A stretch of 12,117 nt of DNA from Candidatus Acidiferrales bacterium (GTDB lineage: Bacteria; Acidobacteriota; Terriglobia; Acidoferrales; UBA7541): contig JASHYE010000132.1 in NCBI GenBank assembly GCA_030043155.1, positions 1 to 12,117 on the forward strand. Direction: 5' to 3'. Below are positions 1 through 6,975 of this stretch, in pieces. The first letter of the stretch is position 1; every line of letters starts with the position of its first letter. Both the position numbers and the translations under genes were made by a program. Under the pieces are notes generated by a model. The model was not told the DNA's origin. It was given only the letters and a program-made list of their open reading frames with translations, and did no database searches.

Positions 1-197
1 CCAAATACGAATTGTTCAATTTCGCAGATAAGAAAGTCTACATTCTCAATCCTCAGGTTGAAGCAGCGAAATACGCGGGTCAAACAGTTGTGGTGAAGGG
101 GACACTGGGTGGATTGGAGAGATTTTCGACGCGACAGGGGCTGAGCTCGGGTGCAATCCTTGTGGCATCTTCGATAACGCCCGAAGCGAACAAGTAA
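1..197 (+). CDS. C-terminal part of a small acidobacterial-type protein (5' end off the window)
   Basis: The reading frame is open from the first bases (first full codon at base 3) to TAA at 195-197, so the true start lies upstream. The first possible start inside the window is TTG at 12, which has no convincing ribosome-binding site before it. The visible 65 residues include KKVYILNPQVEAAKYAGQ, then VVVKGTLGG, and end in a short strand ILVASSITPE. This pattern (a 'KVYxLxxQ' strand, 'AGxxVxVxGTL', then 'I.V.SI.P') resembles the small beta-rich exported proteins common in Acidobacteria (DUF5818-like). That assignment is from memory of the pattern and is uncertain. Any signal peptide would be upstream of the window. 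No function can be assigned. It converges on the minus-strand hydrolase gene, 49 bp away. Confidence 0.6.
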   Translation, partial: KYELFNFADKKVYILNPQVEAAKYAGQTVVVKGTLGGLERFSTRQGLSSGAILVASSITPEANK

Positions 198-198
198 G

Positions 199-234
199 GC
201 CGCGCAGCTTCAAATTATAATTTTGCTTTGCGGC
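199..234. terminator. Weak candidate bidirectional terminator between convergent genes
   Basis: The 49-bp space between the two convergent stop codons holds a 5-bp inverted repeat, GCCGC at 199-203 and GCGGC at 230-234, around a perfect AT palindrome AAATTATAATTT at 212-223. The position suits a shared terminator, but the stem is short, the loop is long and there is no clean T-tract, so the call rests mainly on context. Confidence 0.2.
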
Positions 235-246
235 TCGCCCGCCGTC

Positions 247-1200
247 TTACGGAGAAATCACATCCAAATCATTTGCCACGATCGCCGGGCCGTGAAATTT
301 TTCGTGGATTTCGGCGATCATTTGGGTTTCGCTCGTGTCTTGCAAAGGCACGTAATGCCAGACAATTAGCAATTTCGGTCCTGCCTTGGCCGCAATCTCG
401 CCGAGTTCCGTCGCAGAAGTATGGAACGAAGAAAAATAAGCCACGCTCGCGGCGCTGTCAGCATCGCCGGAATAAACCTCGTGGATCAGCACATCGCATC
501 CGCTGCACGCTTTGATGACGCTGTCCACGGGCCGTGTATCGCCTGAAATTACAATCGATTTTCCGCTGGCGTCGAACCGATATCCCAGCGCCTCCTTCCA
601 GCTTCCGTGCTTCACGGCAAACGCCGTTACTTTTACATTGGCGTCCTGATACACGACGCCCGGCTGGATTTCGTGAGCGACGACCTGGTGTCCGGTGGTG
701 GTTTGATGTTCCGGGCCTTCAATGCGAACGTGAATATCTTCGGCGTACGCTTTCTCGATGTTCGCCGCCATCGCTTGCGTTCCGACGGGGCCATAGAGTT
801 GCAGCGGAACAGTTCGGTGCATCACCCACGGAGTCAAAATTAAATCCGGCAATCCCAGCGTGTGGTCCGAATGCAAGTGAGTCAGAAACGCAATGTCCAG
901 CGCGTTCGGCCGGAGCGCCTCGATTCCGCGGTCGTAAGCGGCCGCCGCTTGCCGCACGATTCCGGTTCCAGCATCCACAATGTAGGCCTTTTCATTCACC
1001 ACAATCGCGAGCGATGGCCCTTGCCGCAGCGGATCCGGCCGCGGCATTCCCGTGCCCAGAAACACCACGAAGACGCCGCGCGCTGTGCTCGCGGTCGTAG
1101 TTTGTTGTGCCTGTGCGCACGCGCCGTTCGCACCAGTCAGCAGGCAGGCGGCTGCAATCCAAATGAGGATGATTTTCGAAGCGGGGAAGGGAATCTTAAT
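247..1200 (-). CDS. Exported metallo-beta-lactamase-fold hydrolase, RNase Z/arylsulfatase-like (probable ATT start)
   Basis: This is a zinc-dependent hydrolase of the metallo-beta-lactamase superfamily, closest in pattern to the RNase Z-like branch. Numbering from the proposed ATT at 1200-1198 (317 aa), the signature HLHSDH gives H108, H110, D112 and H113. Further likely metal ligands are H198, D221 (ISGDTRP) and H282 (VWHYVP), and there is an RNase Z-like 'HTS' motif at H260. The substrate cannot be told. The first conventional start in frame is GTG at 1068, giving 273 aa that begin inside the first beta strand. Upstream of it the frame stays open and reads MKIPFPASK, a hydrophobic stretch IILIWIAAACLL and an AxA-type site (ACAQA), a convincing Sec signal peptide. 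No ATG, GTG or TTG exists between the upstream in-frame stop (1284-1282) and 1068, so ATT at 1200-1198 is the best candidate. It overlaps the TAA of the arginine decarboxylase gene, which suggests translational coupling. The hydrolase domain is certain. The start is inferred. Confidence 0.85.
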   Translation of the reverse strand: MKIPFPASKIILIWIAAACLLTGANGACAQAQQTTTASTARGVFVVFLGTGMPRPDPLRQGPSLAIVVNEKAYIVDAGTGIVRQAAAAYDRGIEALRPNALDIAFLTHLHSDHTLGLPDLILTPWVMHRTVPLQLYGPVGTQAMAANIEKAYAEDIHVRIEGPEHQTTTGHQVVAHEIQPGVVYQDANVKVTAFAVKHGSWKEALGYRFDASGKSIVISGDTRPVDSVIKACSGCDVLIHEVYSGDADSAASVAYFSSFHTSATELGEIAAKAGPKLLIVWHYVPLQDTSETQMIAEIHEKFHGPAIVANDLDVISP

Positions 1201-1753
1201 CGTCGTCGCCGAGCAGAATTGCCGCTGAAAGGACCGTACTCCACAATCCGCGCTTGTCGCCGACAGCCGACTGCGTGATATTCATGGTCCGAACAATCTT
1301 ATTCGAGATGCGATAGACCTCTTTTTTTTCATCCCAGGAAAGATCCGGATCGAATTCCACGTTCAGCGTGGTGGCGAGCATTTCCGCCGCGAGCTCTTCC
1401 GCGTACTCGCCCGCGATTTCTTCCGGCTCGCCGAAGGAATGATGCTCGGAAAGATATCCATACATCGATTTGTCGCCCGGCAGTGCCACGCCGACGGAGG
1501 CAGCAATCAAACGGTGCGGTTCGCGCGTCTGATTTTCGCTGATCACGACGAACGCCACTTGTCCGGGCTTCAAGTGCTTCAAGCCTTCGCTGCGCGAAAT
1601 CAATTTGCAGTGCGGCGGAAAAATGGAAGACACGCGAACGATGTTGCATGCGGCAATGCCCGCATTTCGTAGCGCCAGCTCGAAGCTCGACAGGCGCTCC
1701 CGGTGCTTTCCGACACCTTTTGTGAGAAAGATCTTTTTAGCGACGAACGCCAT
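1196..1753 (-). CDS. pdaD: Pyruvoyl-dependent arginine decarboxylase (PvlArgDC)
   Basis: The enzyme converts arginine to agmatine and CO2, the first step of an agmatine route to polyamines, using a pyruvoyl group made by self-cleavage. From the ATG at 1753 the protein is 185 aa, slightly longer than the roughly 165-aa archaeal enzymes. The family start KKIFLTKGVGKH is at residues 6-17. The cleavage motif is RVSSIFPP, and cleavage between Ser42 and Ser43 would give a 42-residue beta chain and an alpha chain with an N-terminal pyruvoyl. The segments GLKHLKPGQ, AASVGVALPGD and YGYLSEHHSFGE are also typical. The frame extends to a TTG at 1819, but that codon lies inside the predicted promoter and the extra 22 residues look unstructured, so ATG 1753 is preferred. 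A GGAGG at 1777-1773 is about 19 nt from this ATG, too far for a normal ribosome-binding site. Its TAA overlaps the proposed start of the hydrolase gene. Confidence 0.9.
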   Translation of the reverse strand: MAFVAKKIFLTKGVGKHRERLSSFELALRNAGIAACNIVRVSSIFPPHCKLISRSEGLKHLKPGQVAFVVISENQTREPHRLIAASVGVALPGDKSMYGYLSEHHSFGEPEEIAGEYAEELAAEMLATTLNVEFDPDLSWDEKKEVYRISNKIVRTMNITQSAVGDKRGLWSTVLSAAILLGDDD

Positions 1754-1809
1754 GCGGTGCCGGGCTGCGGTGCCTCCGTTTAGGAGTGTGGAAGATGTTC
1801 TGCCCGCAA

Positions 1810-1838
1810 AAAGTAACAAGAAGCAAATTCAGTGTCAA
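1810..1838 (-). promoter_or_regulatory. Sigma70-like promoter for the arginine decarboxylase-hydrolase pair
   Basis: Read on the minus strand, a perfect TTGACA (-35, 1838-1833) is followed after exactly 17 nt by TACTTT (-10, 1815-1810). It lies in the 115-bp gap between the nucleotidase stop and the decarboxylase ATG at 1753. Transcription would begin near 1803, leaving a leader of about 50 nt. This suggests the decarboxylase and hydrolase can be expressed independently of the genes upstream. It is a sequence match only. Confidence 0.5.
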
Positions 1839-1868
1839 TTCTTTTTCGTCCCCCGCGTGAAACTTTCG

Positions 1869-3590
1869 TTAGCGTTGCAGGTTCGCCGGTGCTCGCCGTT
1901 CTTGTTCCTGAGCGAGCGCTTGCTTCTCGATTGCCGCCCGTGCTTCATCGGGAACGATTCGCCAGTGGTCATCCGCCGCGGGGAATCGCGTCGTTTGTTT
2001 TAGATACTCGATCAGCAAATCGCGAATTTCCCGCTTCGACCGGTATACCACCGGCAAATCCCTATACACCGAATATCCCCCGCCGCCCGTATCGCGATAA
2101 TTGTTGATGGCCACTCGCAATTTCTGTTCCGGCGAGAGAGGTTTTCCATGGAATCGCAGATTGACGATTCGACTGCCCACGGGTTGCAAGAGGTCTATTT
2201 CGTAACTGACGCCTTTCGCCGAATCGGCGTCGTATCCCGGCAAGCGCATTTTGCCCCCAGCAGGAGGCCACGACGGGTAGAAACTCGCGGCGTGCTCCAG
2301 AGCGTCTTTCAGCTCGGCGCCGGTCATCTGCACGGCATAAAGGGTGTTCTCGTAGGGATAGATCCCGAAGGCATCGCGAATCGTGACAGTTCCAGCCTTG
2401 ACGTGCGTGCTTGGAATAAACATCGTGGCCAAGGAAACATCCGCATGCGCGAACTCCATCTGCGCGTCCTGAATAGCATCCACCAGCGGCTCATCCTGGT
2501 AGCGAGCAAGTGCGCCATCGAGCGTCCGGTCAGTTTTGGCAATCGGTGTGTCTAAATACGCTTCCACTTTCCTCTGGTAAGGCTCGAGCAGTTTGACGAT
2601 TTCGGAATCCTGCGGCGTGTCCGCCATGGGACGAATCGTCGTCGACGTCTTCGACACTACGGCCCATTTTCCCGAAGCTTCACGCTCCATCGTTACGTCC
2701 GCGCGCGCGAGCGACCCTCCCCAATTCTTGGCTTGCGCCATCAGCACGCCATTGACAATCAGCTTCGGCATTTCCTCATGCGTGTGCCCGTAAAATAGAA
2801 CATCAATTCCGGGCACTTGCTGTGCGGTTTCCAAAGCGGCATTTTCACCCGGCATCTGGACTCCGCCGTACGAAGGCTTGCCTGTCTCCGGGTTCCGGTC
2901 CAGCCCGGAATGCATAATCACGACCACCAGATCGGATTTCGCGCGCACTTCGGGAATGACCCGCTTCGCTGACTCCACAATCGGCTCAAAGGTGTATCCC
3001 GCATAATGCGCGGGAATTTCCCAGCGTGGAACGCCTGGCGTCACAAACCCAACAATGCCGACTCGAATGCCTGCGACTCGTTTGATCACATACGGCGCGA
3101 TGTATCTCACTCCGCCCGAATAGGCCTCTTTCAAATTCGCTGCCAGCCAGGGAAAGTGCGATTCGCCTTTTGCTTTCCACATTTCCTGCTCGCCGAAATT
3201 GAACTCATGATTTCCGACGGCCATCGCGTCGTAGTGCATGGCGTTGAAGGCCGCGATTTCAGGGTTGGGCGCGGAAGTGTCTTCCACGGCGAAGTAATAC
3301 GCAAACGGCGTGCCCTCGGTTGTATCACCGCAGTCCAACAGAAGTGTGTTTGGTGTGTGCGCGCGAATCTGTCGCACGAGCGTTGCTATTTTGGCCAGAC
3401 CTTCATTCGTAGGCCGATTCGTCAGCTCATTGATCGCCAACAGATGGCCGTGCGAGTCTGTCGTGCTCAGCAGCGTGAGCGTTACAGAGCGGTTGGCCTG
3501 CTGCGTGTGATGCGCCCGCGCCGGCACGCTGGCCCCGCCGCACAGTGCCAGCAGAAAAAGAACGAGAAGAAAAGCCCGAGCCGTTTTCAT
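1869..3590 (-). CDS. Exported bifunctional metallophosphatase/5'-nucleotidase (UshA/CpdB family)
   Basis: This is a periplasmic or secreted two-domain phosphohydrolase that probably removes phosphate from nucleotides or cyclic nucleotides, scavenging nucleosides and phosphate. A signal peptide covers residues 1-26 (MKTARAFLLVLFLLALCGG, cleavage near ARA-HH). The N-terminal calcineurin-like domain carries the full dimetal set: TTDSHGH (D45, H47), CGDTTEG (D89), VGNHEFNFG (N127, H128), IMHSG (H227) and YGHTH (H269, H271). The C-terminal nucleotidase domain spans roughly residues 350-540, with GIYPYENTLYAVQMTG and NYRDTGGGGY. The 573-aa length is normal for the family. The TDSHGH and GNHEFNFG forms lean toward CpdB (2',3'-cyclic phosphodiesterase/3'-nucleotidase) rather than UshA, but the substrate is not decided by sequence. 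ATG at 3590 is chosen because it gives the signal peptide. The ribosome-binding site is weak. Confidence 0.93.
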   Translation of the reverse strand: MKTARAFLLVLFLLALCGGASVPARAHHTQQANRSVTLTLLSTTDSHGHLLAINELTNRPTNEGLAKIATLVRQIRAHTPNTLLLDCGDTTEGTPFAYYFAVEDTSAPNPEIAAFNAMHYDAMAVGNHEFNFGEQEMWKAKGESHFPWLAANLKEAYSGGVRYIAPYVIKRVAGIRVGIVGFVTPGVPRWEIPAHYAGYTFEPIVESAKRVIPEVRAKSDLVVVIMHSGLDRNPETGKPSYGGVQMPGENAALETAQQVPGIDVLFYGHTHEEMPKLIVNGVLMAQAKNWGGSLARADVTMEREASGKWAVVSKTSTTIRPMADTPQDSEIVKLLEPYQRKVEAYLDTPIAKTDRTLDGALARYQDEPLVDAIQDAQMEFAHADVSLATMFIPSTHVKAGTVTIRDAFGIYPYENTLYAVQMTGAELKDALEHAASFYPSWPPAGGKMRLPGYDADSAKGVSYEIDLLQPVGSRIVNLRFHGKPLSPEQKLRVAINNYRDTGGGGYSVYRDLPVVYRSKREIRDLLIEYLKQTTRFPAADDHWRIVPDEARAAIEKQALAQEQERRAPANLQR

Positions 3591-3671
3591 AGAAAGCAGA
3601 GTATCTCACAAACACGTCGGGAACTTGAGAGGGCTTCGGGAGAAAATCTCGACTGCGGGATGCTTGCTAGG

Positions 3672-4199
3672 CTATTCCTGCCATAGCGGCAGCGCCGGGG
3701 CGAGTAAGTCAGTAATGGAAACCAGTTGCTTCAGGTCGTGCGGGGAGAAATCTTTCGCGCCTCGGGCCATGTTCGCTTTGCGAGACACTTGCAGCACGCC
3801 GAGCACTTTTCCTCCGCTCACAATGGGCGCACTCATGATTTTTTGGATTGGCTCGTGCCGCTGCTGGTTCAGTCGCACACCTTCAAACACGGAAGCATGC
3901 CGTACGATATTGAAATGATTGATGATTTCCGCGCGGCGCTCCCTGACGGTGCGCACGGCCAGCGCCGTATTGCTGGTCATCGGTATTTGTCCCACGGTTT
4001 GCAACTGCTCCGGAACGCGAAACCGCAGAAATCCCTCATCGGCGGTAAGCGCCAGCACGGCCACTTCATCGGCATGAACCGAAAACACGTGGCCTACGGC
4101 CTCCGCGATTTTCCCCAGGTTTGCAGCGTCCAATTTCGTTCCCCGGTGAACAATTCCATTAATGAGTGTTGCCACTTCCGCGAGAGCAGAGGCAGACAT
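3672..4199 (-). CDS. Stand-alone GAF-domain protein
   Basis: A 175-aa soluble protein made almost entirely of one GAF domain, a small-molecule sensing or protein-interaction fold. The best markers are VHADEVAVLAL in the first strands (about residues 41-51), a central helix region with HFNIVRHASVFEGVRL, and the closing strands IMSAPIVSGGKVLGVLQVSRK (about residues 119-140), the usual GAF ending. The conserved pattern 'APIxxxGKVLGVLQV' is clear. There is no kinase, cyclase, HTH or phosphodiesterase domain attached, so any signalling output must be through a partner. It is the first gene of the minus-strand run and is divergent from sdhC across a 162-bp spacer. The gap to the nucleotidase gene is 81 bp, in which I see no clear promoter or terminator. 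The ligand is unknown. Confidence 0.85.
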   Translation of the reverse strand: MSASALAEVATLINGIVHRGTKLDAANLGKIAEAVGHVFSVHADEVAVLALTADEGFLRFRVPEQLQTVGQIPMTSNTALAVRTVRERRAEIINHFNIVRHASVFEGVRLNQQRHEPIQKIMSAPIVSGGKVLGVLQVSRKANMARGAKDFSPHDLKQLVSITDLLAPALPLWQE

Positions 4200-4249
4200 A
4201 GAAAAAGTCTACCACACGCATTTTTACAAAGTGCGAGAGTGTTCCCGTC

Positions 4250-4278
4250 TTGCAAACACTTCACGCGCTGAATATACT
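4250..4278 (+). promoter_or_regulatory. Sigma70-like promoter for the sdh operon
   Basis: TTGCAA (-35, 4250-4255) and TATACT (-10, 4273-4278) are separated by exactly 17 nt, in the divergent spacer upstream of sdhC. Predicted transcription start is near 4285, giving a leader of about 75 nt that contains the palindrome at 4307-4329. sdhC has a good ribosome-binding site (GGAGAG, 4353-4358) just before ATG 4362. The promoter is predicted from sequence only. Confidence 0.55.
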
Positions 4279-4306
4279 GGAATGTTTCCGGTACGCGCAT
4301 CACGGC

Positions 4307-4329
4307 AAACAGTTCGCTGCGAACAGTTT
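4307..4329 (+). promoter_or_regulatory. Palindrome in the sdhC leader (candidate operator or hairpin)
   Basis: AAACAGTTCG (4307-4316) and CGAACAGTTT (4320-4329) form a 10-bp inverted repeat with one mismatched pair around a 3-nt centre CTG. It sits just downstream of the predicted transcription start and about 25 nt before the sdhC ribosome-binding site. It could be an operator for a dimeric regulator or a hairpin in the leader RNA. I do not recognise the binding motif. Confidence 0.4.
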
Positions 4330-4361
4330 CATATTCCCGCAGACAATTTTTCGGAGAGTGG

Positions 4362-5009
4362 ATGGAGATCGCGGCGTCGAAACCTGACTCCAGTTATTTC
4401 TGGGACAAACTGCATTCCCTCAGCGGCATCATTCCCATTGGCGCATTTCTGGTCGAGCATTTTTGGTCCAACAGCTATGCCCTCGTAAGCCCCGAGCGCT
4501 ACAACGCCACGGCCGCCGGCCTGGAGCAGATTCCCTGGCGCGTCCCTGTGGAATTCATTTTCATCTGGCTGCCCATCGCTTTTCACGGGTGCTATGGCCT
4601 TTGGATTTGGTGGCGCGGCAAATCGAACGTTCTTGCCCATCCCTGGATGGCCAACTGGCTCTACGTACTCCAGCGCTGGACGGGAATCGTCGCTTTTGCC
4701 TACATCATCTGGCACGTTTGGATCGAGCGGTTTGCCACGCACGGACGCAGCACTTTTGCTGCTGTAGCACTCCATTTCGCGGATCCCTGGTACGCGGCGT
4801 TTTACATCATCGGCGTGCTCGCCGCGTCGTTTCACCTCGGCAATGGGGTTTGGAATTTTTGCTGCAAATGGGGAATTGCAGTGACTCCGCGCGCGCAGCG
4901 CGCCGCCGGCTGGCTCGGCGCGGTTGTGGGAATCGGTTTTGCATTCGTGGGCATTCTGATCATCGCGGGATTCATTTACAACTGGCACCCATTCAGCGGG
5001 TATCTCTGA
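4362..5009 (+). CDS. sdhC: Succinate dehydrogenase cytochrome b558 subunit
   Basis: Membrane anchor of complex II, which passes electrons from succinate to a quinone. The 215-aa protein has five hydrophobic segments (about residues 20-38, 62-83, 105-122, 142-165 and 190-210), the single-subunit di-heme type known from Bacillus subtilis and related enzymes, so no separate sdhD is needed and none is present. The histidines H18, H33, H75, H118 and H158 match the spacing of B. subtilis H13, H28, H70, H113 and H155. The last four are the expected ligands of the two b hemes (H33/H118 and H75/H158). The start ATG has GGAGAG 3 nt upstream. sdhA begins 3 nt after the stop, so the two are translationally linked. 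Confidence is high for the family. Confidence 0.95.
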   Translation: MEIAASKPDSSYFWDKLHSLSGIIPIGAFLVEHFWSNSYALVSPERYNATAAGLEQIPWRVPVEFIFIWLPIAFHGCYGLWIWWRGKSNVLAHPWMANWLYVLQRWTGIVAFAYIIWHVWIERFATHGRSTFAAVALHFADPWYAAFYIIGVLAASFHLGNGVWNFCCKWGIAVTPRAQRAAGWLGAVVGIGFAFVGILIIAGFIYNWHPFSGYL

Positions 5010-5012
5010 GCG

Positions 5013-6785
5013 ATGCGCGAACCTAAAATCATCGTCGTTGGCGGTGGACTGGCAGGATTGATGGCGACGATTCGCGTTGCAGAATCCGGCGTGCCAGTGC
5101 AACTTTTCTCCGTGGTTCCTGTGAAGCGCTCGCATTCCGTTTGCGCGCAGGGAGGCATCAACGCCGCGAAAAATCTCAAGGGCGAAGGCGACTCCACATG
5201 GATTCACTTCGACGACACGGTTTACGGCGGCGATTTTCTCGCCAATCAGCCCATCGTTAAAGGAATGTGCGAAGCCGCTCCCGCCATTATCGATTTGCTC
5301 GACCGCATGGGCGTCATGTTCAACCGCACGCCGGAAGGCTTGCTCGATTTTCGCCGCTTCGGCGGCACGCTTCACCATCGCACCGCGTTCGCGGGGGCGA
5401 CCACGGGCCAGCAGCTTCTCTACGCGCTCGATGAACAGGTGCGCCATTTCGAAGCCGAAGACAAAGTCCACAAATTCGAAGGCTGGACATTCCTTTCTGC
5501 CGTCATTGACGAATCGCGCGTCTGCCGCGGCATCTGCGCGATGGATTTGCGCACTATGGAAGTTCGGACATTTCCCTGCGACGCTGTGATTTTCTGCACC
5601 GGCGGCATCGGGGCCATTTTCCGGCAAACTACTAACTCGGTTGCATGCACCGGCATGGCTCAGTCGGCGCTCTTCCAGCAAGGCGTCTATTACGCCAACG
5701 GCGAATTCATTCAAGTCCATCCCACGGCGATTCCGGGCGAGGACAAATGTCGCCTGATGAGCGAATCGCTTCGCGGCGAAGGCGGTCGCGTTTGGGTTCC
5801 TCGCAAGGCCGGAGACAATCGCCCCGCGCGCTCCATTCCCGAAAAAGAGCGCTTCTATTTTCTCGAAGAGTGGTATCCGAAATACGGCAATCTCGTTCCT
5901 CGCGACGTCGCCACGCGCGCCATTTACAAAATTGTTTTCGAAGAAAAGCTCAGCCTGCCCGGCATGAATGCGGTTTACCTCGATTTGACGCATCTGCCGC
6001 GTGAGATGCTCGACCGCAAGCTCGAAGGTGTGCTCGAAATTTATCAAAAATTTGTTGGACCTGACCCGCGCGAAGAGCCCATGAAAGTTTTTCCCGCGAT
6101 GCACTACACCATGGGCGGCCTGTGGGTAGACAATGAACGCCAGGCGACGAATATTCCTGGAATTTTCGCCGCTGGCGAATGCGAATATCAGTATCACGGC
6201 GCAAATCGCCTCGGTGCGAATTCGCTCGTCTCCTGCATTTATGGTGGAATGATCGCCGGTCCGAGCGCCGTCAAATATGCGCGCAATCTGGAAAAAAGCT
6301 GCGAAAGCGTTGCATCGAGCGTGTTTGACGCTGAGCGTTCTCGCCAGCAAGAGACGAACGACGCCCTGCTTAACCAGCAGGGAACTGAAAATCCCATCAC
6401 CATCTGGAAAGAGCTCGGCGACCTCATGGTCGAGCACGTCACTGTCGTTCGCCTGAACGCCAATCTCGAAAAGGCCCTGCGCAAACTCGACGAGCTCAGC
6501 GACCGCTTCAGCCGTGTGAATCTCGCCGACCGCACGCAGTGGTCGAATCAAACTTTGCAGTTCACGCGCGAGCTGGGCAATATGCTCATTCTTTCGAAGG
6601 TGATTACGCTTGGCGCTCTGGCGCGCAACGAAACGCGCGGCGCGCATTTCAAGCCCGAATTCCCCGAGCGCGATGACAAGAATTGGCTCAAGACCACCAA
6701 AGCCAGTTGGAACGGCGGCAAGATTCAACTCGACTACGAGCCGGTGGACATTTCGCTTCTGCCGCCCCGGCCCAGAAAATATTAG
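5013..6785 (+). CDS. sdhA: Succinate dehydrogenase/fumarate reductase flavoprotein subunit
   Basis: Catalytic subunit of complex II, oxidising succinate to fumarate with covalently bound FAD. The 590-aa length is normal. The N-terminal FAD-binding motif is VVGGGLAGL (residues 8-16). RSHSVCAQGGIN supplies H41, the expected covalent flavin attachment site. Active-site residues are present: H236 in HPTAIPG, R297 in PRDVATRA (the expected proton-shuttling arginine), H364 in HYTMGG and R399 in GANRLGANSL. The C-terminal helical domain carries the usual ARNETRGAH. There is no Tat-type leader. The start ATG lies 3 nt after the sdhC stop. Direction (succinate dehydrogenase versus fumarate reductase) cannot be settled from sequence. 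The b558-type anchor is compatible with either, and dehydrogenase is the usual reading. Confidence 0.97.
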   Translation: MREPKIIVVGGGLAGLMATIRVAESGVPVQLFSVVPVKRSHSVCAQGGINAAKNLKGEGDSTWIHFDDTVYGGDFLANQPIVKGMCEAAPAIIDLLDRMGVMFNRTPEGLLDFRRFGGTLHHRTAFAGATTGQQLLYALDEQVRHFEAEDKVHKFEGWTFLSAVIDESRVCRGICAMDLRTMEVRTFPCDAVIFCTGGIGAIFRQTTNSVACTGMAQSALFQQGVYYANGEFIQVHPTAIPGEDKCRLMSESLRGEGGRVWVPRKAGDNRPARSIPEKERFYFLEEWYPKYGNLVPRDVATRAIYKIVFEEKLSLPGMNAVYLDLTHLPREMLDRKLEGVLEIYQKFVGPDPREEPMKVFPAMHYTMGGLWVDNERQATNIPGIFAAGECEYQYHGANRLGANSLVSCIYGGMIAGPSAVKYARNLEKSCESVASSVFDAERSRQQETNDALLNQQGTENPITIWKELGDLMVEHVTVVRLNANLEKALRKLDELSDRFSRVNLADRTQWSNQTLQFTRELGNMLILSKVITLGALARNETRGAHFKPEFPERDDKNWLKTTKASWNGGKIQLDYEPVDISLLPPRPRKY

Positions 6786-6793
6786 GGCTCTGT

Positions 6794-6816
6794 GGCACAG
6801 GCTCTTAGCCTGTGTC
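6794..6816 (+). repeat. Stem-loop just after sdhA (candidate attenuator)
   Basis: CACAGGCT (6796-6803) pairs with AGCCTGTG (6807-6814) around a 3-nt loop, and two more pairs (one G-U) extend it to 6794-6816. A T-rich stretch with runs of four and five T follows (about 6818-6840), so it somewhat resembles an intrinsic terminator, yet it lies inside the sdh operon 9 nt after the sdhA stop. It may reduce transcription into sdhB, stabilise sdhCA mRNA, or simply be a dispersed repeat. Confidence 0.45.
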
Positions 6817-6844
6817 GATTTGTTTTTGATTTTGCTTTTGTAGG

Positions 6845-6861
6845 GGTGGCTTCACGCCGCC
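6845..6861 (+). repeat. Second stem-loop in the sdhA-sdhB spacer
   Basis: GGTGGC (6845-6850) pairs with GCCGCC (6856-6861), six pairs including one G-U, around loop TTCAC. It is part of the dense hairpin cluster between sdhA and sdhB. Its 'GGyGGCTTCAcGCCGCC' form looks like a short dispersed palindromic repeat, but only one copy is seen here. Confidence 0.35.
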
Positions 6862-6869
6862 ATGTTTTG

Positions 6870-6923
6870 TTGTCATTCCGAGCGAGTCCCGGCGCTTTTT
6901 GTCGGGACGACGAGGAATCTGCT
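6870..6923. repeat. Dispersed hairpin repeat, copy 1 (TGTCATTCCGAG family)
   Basis: The left arm TTGTCATTCCGAG (6870-6882) and right arm CGACGAGGAATCTGCT (6908-6923) are identical to the arms of the element at 8768-8828. ATTCC/GGAAT (6875-6879 with 6914-6918) form an outer stem, and a different inner stem GTCCCG/CGGGAC (6886-6891 with 6903-6908) fills the middle. Conserved outer arms with an exchangeable inner hairpin suggest a REP- or MITE-like intergenic element. It lies in the sdhA-sdhB spacer. Confidence 0.65.
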
Positions 6924-6942
6924 GTTGTCTTTGAATTTGTAG

Positions 6943-6975
6943 CGCAGAGCTTCGCGACTCTTGCGAAGTTCTGCG
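6943..6975 (+). promoter_or_regulatory. Long hairpin immediately upstream of the sdhB ribosome-binding site
   Basis: GCAGAGCTTCGC (6944-6955) pairs with GCGAAGTTCTGC (6963-6974) with one G-U pair, and C6943-G6975 extends the stem to 13 pairs around a 7-nt loop. The sdhB ribosome-binding site GAGG (6986-6989) starts 10 nt after the stem. Such a structure could act as a 5' stabiliser for a processed sdhB message or influence translation initiation. It may also be another dispersed repeat. The function is inferred. Confidence 0.5.

Noticed and set aside
1754..1819. Upstream TTG start for the arginine decarboxylase (22 extra residues)
   Set aside because: The TTG at 1819 lies in the spacer of the predicted promoter, and the family normally begins close to the KKIFLTKGVGKH segment, so ATG 1753 is preferred.
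4329..6728. A 799-codon open frame on the minus strand across sdhC and sdhA
   Set aside because: It is antisense to two certain genes with all catalytic residues in place. Its translation shows no recognisable domain and is rich in Ala, Arg, His, Asn and Phe as expected from the complement of biased codons. It is a shadow frame.
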